Made by a program: the position numbers and the translations under genes. From assembly GCA_002338255.1 (NCBI GenBank), contig DDHX01000007.1, positions 26,807 to 42,233 on the forward strand: 15,427 bases of DNA, written 5' to 3'. This stretch comes from Ruminococcaceae bacterium UBA1865. Its GTDB lineage: Bacteria; Bacillota; Clostridia; Oscillospirales; Acutalibacteraceae. The notes under the pieces were generated by a model. It saw only the letters and a list, made by a program, of their open reading frames with translations. It did not search any database and had not been told where the DNA came from. How positions within the stretch are numbered: position 1 is the stretch's first letter; every line of letters begins with the position of its first letter. This document shows, piece after piece, positions 7,195 through 14,722 of the stretch.

Positions 7195-7299
7195 CTATTC
7201 GGCAATCAAGACCCGACTTATGAGCGTCTTGAAATTACCTATTAGCTGGCAGAGATTTACGTACTTTTAGCTAAAAATGGCAATGATACAGCCGAATAG
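7195..7299 (-). other. Intergenic region with long-range 9-bp inverted repeat and inner hairpin
   Basis: CTATTCGGC (7195-7203) and GCCGAATAG (7291-7299) are perfect complements about 90 bases apart. Between them lie TCAAGAC / GTCTTGA (7206-7212 and 7226-7232, 7 bp, 13-base loop) and the palindrome TTTTAGCTAAAA. The transcript between the Gfo/Idh gene and uxuB could fold into a closed structure. No known riboswitch class was recognised and no T-run follows the hairpin. Confidence 0.35.
7232..7268 (-). repeat. Copy 2 of the dispersed intergenic motif (partner at 312-349)
   Basis: AAATTACCTAT (7232-7242) and ATTTACGTACTTTT (7255-7268), 12 bases apart, match copy 1 at 312-349 with one mismatch in the 25 anchored bases. 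It lies 35 bases downstream of a Gfo/Idh stop codon on the minus strand and is followed by the TCAAGAC hairpin, just as copy 1 is followed by the terminator stem. Confidence 0.45.
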
Positions 7300-7302
7300 G
7301 GT

Positions 7303-8298
7303 TTAAAAATAAACCACTCTGTTTTCACGGGAAGATTCATAAATTTTAAACACCAAATCCATTGTCGTGTAAGTCTCCGGAATACCAACGGAAAAATGTC
7401 GGCCTGTTTCCACGCATTCATAAAAATCATGAATGATTGCGCTGTGGCCGCTGCCCCAATAATCTTTGCCCAGAGTAGTTGGCTGCTCAAAATATATATG
7501 TTCTTTTCTTCCGTCTTTCCATTGGCAGGAAATCTCCATATCCTCCATGCGAATTGTAACATGTTCACAGCAAAGTTCAATCAGCACCGGTGCATTTCCG
7601 CTGTATGCAGTAGTAGCGTAGAATACTGCCGAGCAGTTGTGAAAATCGATGTACGCTTCAAGCGTATCCTCAACCTCAATGTGGTCTTTCAGATGATGGT
7701 TCGCCGCGTGAGACTCTACAAAGGAAGGACTTCCCAGAAATTCCGTTACTAAATCCAATGTATGGATGGACTGGTTGATGAGAGCGCCGCCTCCCTCGGT
7801 GGAAAATTTCCCGCGCCAACCGCTGTTTTTGTAATAGTCTTTGTTCCTACACCATGTAACAAAAGCCCGTGCACCAATAATTCGCCCTGTGCGTCCGGAA
7901 TCAAGAAGATCTTTTACATATTTCACATTTGGGTTGTACCGATTCTGGAAACATACGCCGATACGCACCTGTTCCTCGAGAGCGGAAATCTGCGCAAGCT
8001 GTTCCCGGTTAATGGCAAGTGGTTTCTCCATGAAAACATGAATCCCACTCTCGGCCGCCTTCACCGCCATAGGCGTGTGCAAGTAGTGCGGCGTGCAGAT
8101 GTGCAGCACGTCTATCTGTTCTTTTTCCAGCATTTCTTCCAGGCTGCCATATGCCATGGCGCCATAAAGATTCGCCAGTACCAGCGCTCGCTCATACTTG
8201 GTATCCGCACAGGCAACCAGTATGATATTTTCAAGATTGTTCAGCACTTTGGCGTGCACCTGTGCAATCCCTCCGCACCCCACAATGGCTGCCCGCAT
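7303..8298 (-). CDS. Gfo/Idh/MocA-family oxidoreductase A
   Basis: This is an NAD(P)-dependent dehydrogenase of the glucose-fructose oxidoreductase / inositol dehydrogenase family, 331 residues. The Rossmann loop GCGGIA is at residues 7-12, the family lysine is in MEKP (EKP 91-93), and the C-terminal domain begins with the GGGALINQSIHTLDL block, in which His179 and Asp182 are the usual substrate/catalytic pair. The ATG at 8296-8298 overlaps the upstream stop (TGATG), and GGAGGAAG sits 4-5 bases upstream, so it is translationally coupled to oxidoreductase B. The substrate cannot be read from sequence. In a uronate cluster it may oxidise or epimerise a sugar or sugar-acid derivative. Confidence 0.88.
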   Translation of the reverse strand: MRAAIVGCGGIAQVHAKVLNNLENIILVACADTKYERALVLANLYGAMAYGSLEEMLEKEQIDVLHICTPHYLHTPMAVKAAESGIHVFMEKPLAINREQLAQISALEEQVRIGVCFQNRYNPNVKYVKDLLDSGRTGRIIGARAFVTWCRNKDYYKNSGWRGKFSTEGGGALINQSIHTLDLVTEFLGSPSFVESHAANHHLKDHIEVEDTLEAYIDFHNCSAVFYATTAYSGNAPVLIELCCEHVTIRMEDMEISCQWKDGRKEHIYFEQPTTLGKDYWGSGHSAIIHDFYECVETGRHFSVGIPETYTTMDLVFKIYESSRENRVVYF

Positions 8299-9485
8299 CA
8301 CTCTTCCTCCCCTGTCGTTTCTACATTTGTTCCATAGCTGCCGGTTGTATCAAAACAGATATTCCAAGCTGTTTTCAGCCGGGAACCCGCACGACGTTTA
8401 TTCAGCTCCGCTAAAAACAAATTTTCATCAAAGGGGATTTCCACCGGCTTTTGCAACCAACTCGAAAGGTGCATCGCATTGGAGAGCATCAATCCGTTAA
8501 TTCCCTCCGTTCCATCTGCCACAAGCGGGGTTCCATGAATGATGTGGGCGGCGAAAGCGTTGATCACCCCAACATGCTGGGAATTTTCCCCGTCGTTTTT
8601 TACTTCGGAGACAGTACAATCCGGCTTGTCAAATCCGCTGGTAGCTGTTTTGCAATAGGTGCGCTCATTTTCAGCAAGTTTATATAATATTAGTTTTTCA
8701 TTCTCACACACCAGCTTACCCATTTCCGTAGTGATTTCAAATCGGTTTGTGCCGGGTGCATCCGCGGTGGAAGTAATAAACACACCGGTGGCACCGTTGG
8801 GGTATTCCAGATAAGCAGTCACATCATCTTCCACTTCAATGTCGTGCCACTTTCCTTCATGGCAGAAGGCTTGCACCCTACCGGGCATTCCGCAAATCCA
8901 CTGGAGCAGATCCAAATTATGGGGACACTGGTTCAACAGCACGCCGCCGCCCTCGCCCGCCCATGTGGCACGCCATGCGCCGGAGTCGTAATAGATTTGT
9001 GTACGGTACCAGTCGGTAATAATCCAGTTTACACGTTTGACCGCACCCATTTCGCCGCTCTGAATCAGTTCATGCATTTTACGGTAAATACAGTTCGTGC
9101 GCTGATTAAACATCATGCCAAAGGTCAGTCCGCTGTTCTCGGCCGCCTCGTTCATCTCACGTACCTGCCTCGTGTAGACTCCGGCAGGTTTTTCGCAAAG
9201 GACATGAAGCCCATGAGCGAATCCATCTATTGCCAGTCCGGGGTGCTGGTAATGCGGTACCGCAATCAAAATTGCTTCGCAGGTACCGCTGGAAATCAGT
9301 TCCTTTCCGTCGGCAAAAATGCACGTTCCTTCCGGAAGATTTTCCTTTGCCCAAGCACGGCGGTTTTCATCCCAATCCGCAATGGCGGTAAGTTTCACTT
9401 CCGGCGTCTGACCGGACAGAATGTTTTTGCAGTGTGCTGTACCGATATTGCCCACGCCGATAATGCCAAGTTTTAATTTTTTCAT
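8298..9485 (-). CDS. Gfo/Idh/MocA-family oxidoreductase B
   Basis: This 395-residue protein has a clear Rossmann domain with GVGNIG (10-15), the EKP motif (98-100), and the GGGVLLNQCPHNLDLLQW block (179-196) containing His189 and Asp192. The C-terminal third is somewhat longer than in oxidoreductase A and ends in a Glu-rich tail. The start MKKLKLGIIG is chosen because AAGGGAGAT lies about 4-10 bases upstream; the reading frame stays open 20 codons further but without a ribosome binding site. It is 99 bases downstream of oxidoreductase C and overlaps oxidoreductase A by one base. Substrate unknown; a pyranose or sugar-acid dehydrogenase is a reasonable guess. Confidence 0.88.
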   Translation of the reverse strand: MKKLKLGIIGVGNIGTAHCKNILSGQTPEVKLTAIADWDENRRAWAKENLPEGTCIFADGKELISSGTCEAILIAVPHYQHPGLAIDGFAHGLHVLCEKPAGVYTRQVREMNEAAENSGLTFGMMFNQRTNCIYRKMHELIQSGEMGAVKRVNWIITDWYRTQIYYDSGAWRATWAGEGGGVLLNQCPHNLDLLQWICGMPGRVQAFCHEGKWHDIEVEDDVTAYLEYPNGATGVFITSTADAPGTNRFEITTEMGKLVCENEKLILYKLAENERTYCKTATSGFDKPDCTVSEVKNDGENSQHVGVINAFAAHIIHGTPLVADGTEGINGLMLSNAMHLSSWLQKPVEIPFDENLFLAELNKRRAGSRLKTAWNICFDTTGSYGTNVETTGEEE

Positions 9486-9584
9486 AGTGATCTCCCTTTT
9501 CAGTTCACTCTGCGTAAATACTGTAAACCAGCATTGCATGTTCAACTCTTGATGTCAGACCGGATACTTCTTCGGCGTGAATCA

Positions 9585-10658
9585 TCATTGGATTTTTGCA
9601 GCCTGAATTTCCGCCTTGATACACAGCTCCGCCGCTTTGAAAGCGTGTTCCTGCGTCATTGCATTTTCCGTGCGGTAAATACAATCCAGGATCAACTGCC
9701 CAAAGAATGGATATCCCACTTTCCCTGCAACAGCAAAATGCTGCTCACCGTCCTGATTCACCAGGAACACGTGATCCCCCGTTTCATCTTTGGCAACATC
9801 AATATACTTGCGCAGTTCGATATAGCCGTCCGTACCTAAAAGGATTGTGCGGCCGTCGCCCCAGGTACGCAGGCCGTCCGGGGTGAACCAGTCTACGCGA
9901 AAATACTGTGTGGAACCATTGTCACCCACCAGCACAGCATCCCCAAAATCCTCCAGTTCAGGGTATTGCGGATGATTGTAGTTGCCAACCTGGCTGTGAA
10001 CTACAGTGGCATCATTTACATCACAGTAATATAAAAATTGCTCAATCTGGTGGCTCCCAATATCACAGAGAATCCCGCCGTATTTTTCCTTTTCAAAAAA
10101 CCAATCTGGACGGGAAGGCGCGCTCAGACGATGTGGACCAAGGCCGATGATTTGGATTACCCTGCCAATCGCACCCTGCTTCACCAACTGTCCGGCGAAA
10201 ACCGCGCTTTCAACATGGAGCCGTTCGCTGTAGCGTACCATGTACTTTCTACCGGTTTCCTGCACCTTTGCTTTTGCCTGTTCCAATTGTTTCAGCGTAG
10301 TTATGGGAGGCTTATCTGTAAAATAGTCTTTTCCGGCATCCATCACACGCAGACCCAAACCACACCGTTCGGAGGGTACCGCTGCAGAAGCCACCAGTTT
10401 CACTTCGGGGTCATTCAAAACCTCTTCCTCGCTTTTTGCGGCCTTTGCCTGAGGAAATTGCTTTATAAATTCTTTCATTTTTTGTTCATCGGGGTCATAT
10501 ACGTATTTCAGCGTAGCTCCGGACTCCGTCAGACCATTGCACATGCCATAGATATGACCGTGATCCAGCGCAACGGCAGCAAAAACGAATTCATTTTCGC
10601 CCACCACCGGTGCAGGTTTGCCCTTTGGCGCGTAATTCATACCGTCTGATTTTTCCAT
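9585..10658 (-). CDS. Atypical Gfo/Idh/MocA-like oxidoreductase C
   Basis: The 357-residue protein has a Gfo/Idh/MocA layout, but its cofactor loop is unusual: after the first beta strand (FVFAAVA) it reads LDHGHIYGMC (31-40) in place of GxGxxG, and the conserved EKP is DKP (115-117). The C-terminal domain retains GGILCDIGSHQIEQF (194-208) with Asp199 and His203. These changes suggest altered cofactor binding or a divergent subfamily. The start at 10656-10658 follows AGGAGG by 7 bases; the frame extends 8 codons upstream without a better site. It lies between uxaC and oxidoreductase B. Membership in the superfamily is fairly secure; activity and substrate are unknown. Confidence 0.82.
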   Translation of the reverse strand: MEKSDGMNYAPKGKPAPVVGENEFVFAAVALDHGHIYGMCNGLTESGATLKYVYDPDEQKMKEFIKQFPQAKAAKSEEEVLNDPEVKLVASAAVPSERCGLGLRVMDAGKDYFTDKPPITTLKQLEQAKAKVQETGRKYMVRYSERLHVESAVFAGQLVKQGAIGRVIQIIGLGPHRLSAPSRPDWFFEKEKYGGILCDIGSHQIEQFLYYCDVNDATVVHSQVGNYNHPQYPELEDFGDAVLVGDNGSTQYFRVDWFTPDGLRTWGDGRTILLGTDGYIELRKYIDVAKDETGDHVFLVNQDGEQHFAVAGKVGYPFFGQLILDCIYRTENAMTQEHAFKAAELCIKAEIQAAKIQ

Positions 10659-10764
10659 TCGAAATCCTCCTATGAAATTCAATTTTCAGTAGAATTATAC
10701 CTATATTCAGTTAACGATTTTTTATTCAATCCATCAGACTTGGTGCGGATATTTTCGTGTGTTG

Positions 10765-12171
10765 TCAGAGTAAAAAGCCGAAATAACGAACAACATTGTA
10801 ATAGGAAATATCTTGCACCAATGTCCCAAGCGTTTTCATGTCGCAGGGATATTCGCCGTTTTCCACCCATTTACCGAACAGGTCGCAAAAAACGCGGCGG
10901 AAATAGTCATGCCGGGTGTAGGAAAGAAAACTGCGTGAGTCTGTGAGCATCCCGACAAAGTTACCGAGTGCGGAAAGATTCGCAAGGCCGGTCATCTGGT
11001 CAAGCATGCCCGTTTTTGTATCGTTAAACCACCACGCAGCACCGTGCTGCAGCTTCCCAGCCGCTTCAGTTCCCTGAAAGCACCCGATTACCGAATCGAT
11101 GTACAGATTGTCGTTTGCGTTCAGGGAATACAGAATGGTTTTGGGCAAGATGGATTCCCTAAATAGCGAATCAAAGAATTTTATGAGACCGTTTCCGCCA
11201 GTTTGAGGAGAAATACAGTCAAACCCTGTATCCGGCCCCAGTTTTTCATACATGGCGGTGTTCACGTCGCGTGCGGTGCCGTAATGAATCTGCATCACCC
11301 AGCCGCGTTTTACATATTCCCTTGCAAGGAAGGATAAAAGTGCATATTTGTATTCATCAGTTTCCCCGGCCGTCAGTGGTGCGCCTTCCAGGGCTGTCTT
11401 CAAAATTCCATCCAGCTTTTTTTGAGATACGGGTGCGTAAACAACGGCGTTCAGACCATGGTCGGATGCCTTGCAGCCCGCTTTTTCAAAGTAATCCAGT
11501 CGCAGGGCCAGCGCTTCACAAACATCGTCAAACTTTGCGATTTTTACTCCGGACACTTCTTCGAGTTTTTTTACATAAGCGGAAAATGTGTCCTTTTCAA
11601 TGTTCATGATTTTGTCGGGACGCCATGCGGGAACGACCTTGACTTCACAGGAAAGATCGGCCCGAACTTTCCTGTGGTATTCCAACGAATCTATCGGGTC
11701 ATCTGTAGTGCAAATCAGCTTAACGTTTGACTGTGCAATGATTCCCTGTACACTCAATTCGTCGGTTTTCAGTTTTTCATTGCAGAGGTTCCAAACTTCT
11801 TCCGCTGTTTCGCCATTTAAAATACCCCGATATCCGAAATATTTTTTTAGTTCCATATGCGTCCAGTGATACAACGGGTTTCCGATTGCTTTTTTCAAAA
11901 CTTCAGCGTAAACTTGGAACTTCTCACGGTCGCTGCCGTTTCCAGTAACGTATTTTTCATCTATGCCGTTGGAACGCATCAACTTCCATTTATAATGGTC
12001 ACCGTCAAGCCAAGCCTGTGTGATGTTGTCAAATTTGCGATTTTGTGCAATTTCCGCGGGATTGATATGGCAGTGGTAATCCACAATCGGCATATGCTCC
12101 GCATATTCATGAAACAGCTTTTTCGCCGTATCGCTGTTTAATAAAAAGTCTTCATCCATAAATGCTTTCAT
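10765..12171 (-). CDS. uxaC: Glucuronate (uronate) isomerase
   Basis: UxaC interconverts D-glucuronate and D-fructuronate (and galacturonate and tagaturonate), the entry step of the pathway. The 468-residue protein opens with MKAFMDEDFLLNSDTAKKLF and has the amidohydrolase-fold metal motif DYHCH at 31-35, then long stretches typical of the family, including WTHMELKKYFGY and the C-terminal LSYTRHDYFRR. Length matches known enzymes (about 470). The start at 12169-12171 is preceded by AGGAGGAATAAA; a 7-codon in-frame extension has no comparable site. It is 31 bases after the SGNH esterase gene. No tagaturonate reductase or altronate dehydratase is in view, so glucuronate rather than galacturonate is the likely substrate. 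Confidence 0.95.
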   Translation of the reverse strand: MKAFMDEDFLLNSDTAKKLFHEYAEHMPIVDYHCHINPAEIAQNRKFDNITQAWLDGDHYKWKLMRSNGIDEKYVTGNGSDREKFQVYAEVLKKAIGNPLYHWTHMELKKYFGYRGILNGETAEEVWNLCNEKLKTDELSVQGIIAQSNVKLICTTDDPIDSLEYHRKVRADLSCEVKVVPAWRPDKIMNIEKDTFSAYVKKLEEVSGVKIAKFDDVCEALALRLDYFEKAGCKASDHGLNAVVYAPVSQKKLDGILKTALEGAPLTAGETDEYKYALLSFLAREYVKRGWVMQIHYGTARDVNTAMYEKLGPDTGFDCISPQTGGNGLIKFFDSLFRESILPKTILYSLNANDNLYIDSVIGCFQGTEAAGKLQHGAAWWFNDTKTGMLDQMTGLANLSALGNFVGMLTDSRSFLSYTRHDYFRRVFCDLFGKWVENGEYPCDMKTLGTLVQDISYYNVVRYFGFLL

Positions 12172-12202
12172 TTTATTCCTCCTGATTGGCATATCAGCTG
12201 TA

Positions 12203-12826
12203 TTACAGCAAACCGACTGCTTTTAGCCATGCTTTTGCAATAAACGCATGTCCGGCATCGGTGGGGTGAACGCCATCTGCGGAGTAATACTGCGGCTCTC
12301 TGGTCGTTATCAATTCGGCCAGCAGCCCGTCAAGGGGTATGTAAACCGCGCCAAACTCACGGGCCAAACGGCGCACCGCCTGAATCTTCGGATCAAGGTC
12401 CTCCCGCCAGGCAACACGGTCTGCCGGGTATGGCAGAACAAACGGTTCCATAATAGTGATGAAAGCTCCTGTTGCCTTGGTTTGCGTGAGAATATCGCGG
12501 TATCCGGCCTCGAAGGCTTCAACGCCGGTCGGATCGTTGCTGTCAAATTTTCTCCAGCAATCGTTGATACCGATCAGAATATTAACCACATCCGCTTTTA
12601 AGTCAACGCAGTCCTCCTTCCATCTTTTCTGCAGGTCTCGGACCCTGTCGCCGCTGATCCCTTTGTTGATTACCCGGGCATTCAAATCAGCGCAAAAAGA
12701 GGAAAGATATTGACCGACCTTTTGGGGATACCCGGCTCCAAGATTCTCCTCCACGCGGCTTCTGCCGGCGTCCGTGACGCTATCCCCCTGAAACAGAATA
12801 ATGCTGTCTTTTTTAATCAATGACAT
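12203..12826 (-). CDS. SGNH/GDSL-family hydrolase (probable sugar acetylesterase)
   Basis: The 207-residue protein shows the four SGNH blocks: GDSVTD with nucleophile Ser16, NKGISGDR with Gly56, GINDCW with Asn88, and DGVHPTDAGH with Asp184 and His187. There is no signal peptide, so it should act in the cytoplasm. Enzymes of this kind often remove acetyl groups from carbohydrates; in an importer-uronate cluster it would plausibly deacetylate imported oligosaccharides. The ATG at 12824-12826 has only a weak purine stretch (AGAAAGAAG) upstream, while the gene sits 48 bases after the second permease. Substrate is inferred from context only; another ester or a lysophospholipid cannot be excluded. 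Confidence 0.85.
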   Translation of the reverse strand: MSLIKKDSIILFQGDSVTDAGRSRVEENLGAGYPQKVGQYLSSFCADLNARVINKGISGDRVRDLQKRWKEDCVDLKADVVNILIGINDCWRKFDSNDPTGVEAFEAGYRDILTQTKATGAFITIMEPFVLPYPADRVAWREDLDPKIQAVRRLAREFGAVYIPLDGLLAELITTREPQYYSADGVHPTDAGHAFIAKAWLKAVGLL

Positions 12827-12874
12827 CGCCTGACACTTCTTTCTATCGTAATAGTTTTATAGTGTATTATTTCG

Positions 12875-13711
12875 TCAGCCTTTTAACCCGGCCGTTGCAA
12901 TACCTTCCACAAAATATTTTTGGCAGGCAAAGAACACCGCGACGCAGGGAAGCATGGCAATAAGGGCCATGGCCATAATTTGATTCCACTGAATATTTGT
13001 CGTGGCGTCAATGGTCATATTCAACGCCAAAGGCAGCGTATATTTGCTTACGCTATTGATATAAATCAATGAATTGAAAAAGTCGTTCCATGTCCATATA
13101 AATTGAAAAATGCCCATGGAAATGATCGCGGGTTTGCAGAGCGGCAGCAAAATGAGGATGAGCGTCATAAATGAATTGCAGCCGTCAAGGTTTGCTGATT
13201 CTTCCAGTTCCTTCGAGAGCCCCCTCAGAAATTGTACCATCATATAAATAAAAAATGGATAACATGCTAAGGCTGCCGGAACAATAAACGGCAGATAAGT
13301 ATTCAGCCAGCCAAGATTTCGGAAAATTAGGTAACGGGGGATAATCAGGATAGAACTTGGCAGCATCAGCGTGGAAATCATAATCATAAAAAGAGGTTTT
13401 TTGAAGGGAAATTCAAAGCGCGAAAACCCATATGCCACAAGAGTAGAGGAGATAATCGTTAAAAGTACCGTTGGAACCACCATTTTTATTGTGTTCAACA
13501 GAAAGACGCCAAATGTATATTGACCGGTAGCTTTCCACCCATCAATAAAAGCTGTAAAAGCAATGCTGCTTGGCAGAAGCCGCGTGGACGCAAAAATCTC
13601 CGCATTGCTCTTGAACGAAGCAGACAGAACCCACAGCAGCGGATAAATCATAATGATGCCAAGTCCTATAAGAAGTATGTAAACAAAAATTCTTCGTGCG
13701 GAACGTGCCAT
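12875..13711 (-). CDS. ABC sugar transporter permease, MalG type (CUT1)
   Basis: This is an inner-membrane permease of a carbohydrate ABC importer, 278 residues with about six hydrophobic segments, the first at 8-30. The cytoplasmic coupling loop is the EAA-like motif at 168-194 (ELEESANLDGCNSFMTLI, ending LPLCKP), which docks on the ATPase. The C-terminus VEGIATAGLKG is typical of MalG-type permeases. The start codon overlaps the stop of the first permease by one base (TAATG) with GGAGG 9 bases upstream, so the two subunits are translationally coupled. No ATPase gene is in the window; a shared MsmX-like ATPase is common for Firmicute CUT1 importers. Confidence 0.93.
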   Translation of the reverse strand: MARSARRIFVYILLIGLGIIMIYPLLWVLSASFKSNAEIFASTRLLPSSIAFTAFIDGWKATGQYTFGVFLLNTIKMVVPTVLLTIISSTLVAYGFSRFEFPFKKPLFMIMISTLMLPSSILIIPRYLIFRNLGWLNTYLPFIVPAALACYPFFIYMMVQFLRGLSKELEESANLDGCNSFMTLILILLPLCKPAIISMGIFQFIWTWNDFFNSLIYINSVSKYTLPLALNMTIDATTNIQWNQIMAMALIAMLPCVAVFFACQKYFVEGIATAGLKG

Positions 13712-14601
13712 TATATATCGCCTCCATTCTCATAGAAAGTCCAGCGTTTCGAAGTTCTGAAAATAAGCCCTGTGAAAATCATTATAATAACAAACATCAC
13801 CCATGACAGTGCGGATGCGTAGCCCATACGGAAATATTTGAACGCGTTGTCGTACAGCAACATGCCAAACAGATACGTTGAATTATTGGGCCCGCCTTTT
13901 GTAACAATAAAGGACCCTGTAAAATCCTGAAAAGCATTGATCATTTGCATAACCAAATTGAACAGGATAACAGGCGACAGCATTGGCAGGGTAATATGCA
14001 AAAAAGAATGAAGCTTCGTGGAGCCGTCCACACTCGCTGCTTCATACAGTTCGTTTGGAATCTGTTTCAGACCTGCAAGGAACAGCACCATGGAGGAACC
14101 GAATTGCCAAACATTCAGCAAAGTAATGCTCATCAGAGAAAGACGCGAATCACCCAGCCAATCGATAGGAGCGATTTGTATTAATGAAAGGATGTGGTTG
14201 ACTGTTCCGTCATGCATGAACAGCGCTTTCCATAAAAGGGCCACTGCCACGCTCCCGCCAAAGATGGAGGGTAAATAATATACCGTGCGGAATATTCCAA
14301 TTCCGCGTATTTTCATGTTCAAAATCAGCGCAATAATAAGAGCAAACCCCAGTTTAGCCGGAACCGCCATAATAACATACTGAAATGTGACTATCAGGGA
14401 TTGGATAAACATCGAATCGGAGAACATCTTGACATAATTTGAAATGCCGACAAATGCCGATGCCTTCAAAAGATTGTAGGAAGTGAACGAATAGGCAAAT
14501 GATGCTACAAAAGGATAGAGTTGAAAGGTCAGGAATCCGAGTATCCATGGAGTGATGTAGAGCAGTCCTACATATCGCTTTCCCAAATGCTTTGCTTTCA
14601 T
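13711..14601 (-). CDS. ABC sugar transporter permease, MalF/UgpA type (CUT1)
   Basis: This is the partner permease, 296 residues with six predicted membrane segments. It starts with a short basic stretch (MKAKHLGKRY) followed by a first transmembrane helix ending in the conserved LYPFVASFAYSFTSYN. The EAA coupling loop is at 184-210 (ELYEAASVDGSTKLHSFL, ending ITLPMLSP). The KGGPNNSTYLFGMLLYDNAF segment is typical of the UgpA/LplB group. AAAGGGGAAT lies upstream of the ATG at 14599-14601. It follows the binding-protein gene after 121 bases that contain a strong hairpin. The substrate is probably a glucuronate-containing oligosaccharide, from context. Confidence 0.93.
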   Translation of the reverse strand: MKAKHLGKRYVGLLYITPWILGFLTFQLYPFVASFAYSFTSYNLLKASAFVGISNYVKMFSDSMFIQSLIVTFQYVIMAVPAKLGFALIIALILNMKIRGIGIFRTVYYLPSIFGGSVAVALLWKALFMHDGTVNHILSLIQIAPIDWLGDSRLSLMSITLLNVWQFGSSMVLFLAGLKQIPNELYEAASVDGSTKLHSFLHITLPMLSPVILFNLVMQMINAFQDFTGSFIVTKGGPNNSTYLFGMLLYDNAFKYFRMGYASALSWVMFVIIMIFTGLIFRTSKRWTFYENGGDI

Positions 14602-14670
14602 ATTAATATTCCCCTTTCAGGAATTGAGGTTCAGATTTTTATTTTCGCAGCTCTGCACCGTATTTTCATA

Positions 14671-14716
14671 GCAAAAATCATGCAGGATACTGCCGAAGCA
14701 GTACCCTGCATGATTT
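14671..14716 (-). terminator. UUCG-capped hairpin between binding-protein and permease genes
   Basis: On the minus strand AAATCATGCAGG-G-TACTGC (14716-14698) pairs fully, with one G-T wobble, with GCAGTA-T-CCTGCATGATTT (14693-14675) around a TTCG loop closed by C-G, giving a 19-bp stem. It is followed by a run of five Ts. It is a strong intrinsic terminator or attenuator. As the operon genes continue 70 bases later, it probably allows partial read-through and keeps binding protein in excess over the permeases, or protects the 3' end of that mRNA. Confidence 0.8.
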
Positions 14717-14722
14717 GACAGT

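Noticed and set aside
7257..7580. Minus-strand 107-codon ORF overlapping oxidoreductase A
   Set aside because: Out-of-frame overlap with the C-terminal part of a well-supported gene; no motif.
7762..8337. Plus-strand 191-codon ORF
   Set aside because: Antisense to oxidoreductase A with Cys/His/Phe-rich composition typical of a reverse-frame shadow and no family motif.
8844..9476. Plus-strand 210-codon ORF
   Set aside because: Fully antisense to oxidoreductase B, whose Rossmann and EKP motifs show the true coding strand.
10038..10649. Plus-strand 203-codon ORF
   Set aside because: Antisense to oxidoreductase C; no ribosome binding site or recognisable domain.
10683..10764. Possible internal promoter and third copy of the dispersed motif between uxaC and oxidoreductase C
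   Set aside because: A minus-strand TATAAT is present but has no -35 box at normal spacing, and AATTATACCTAT only loosely resembles the repeat with the wrong spacing.
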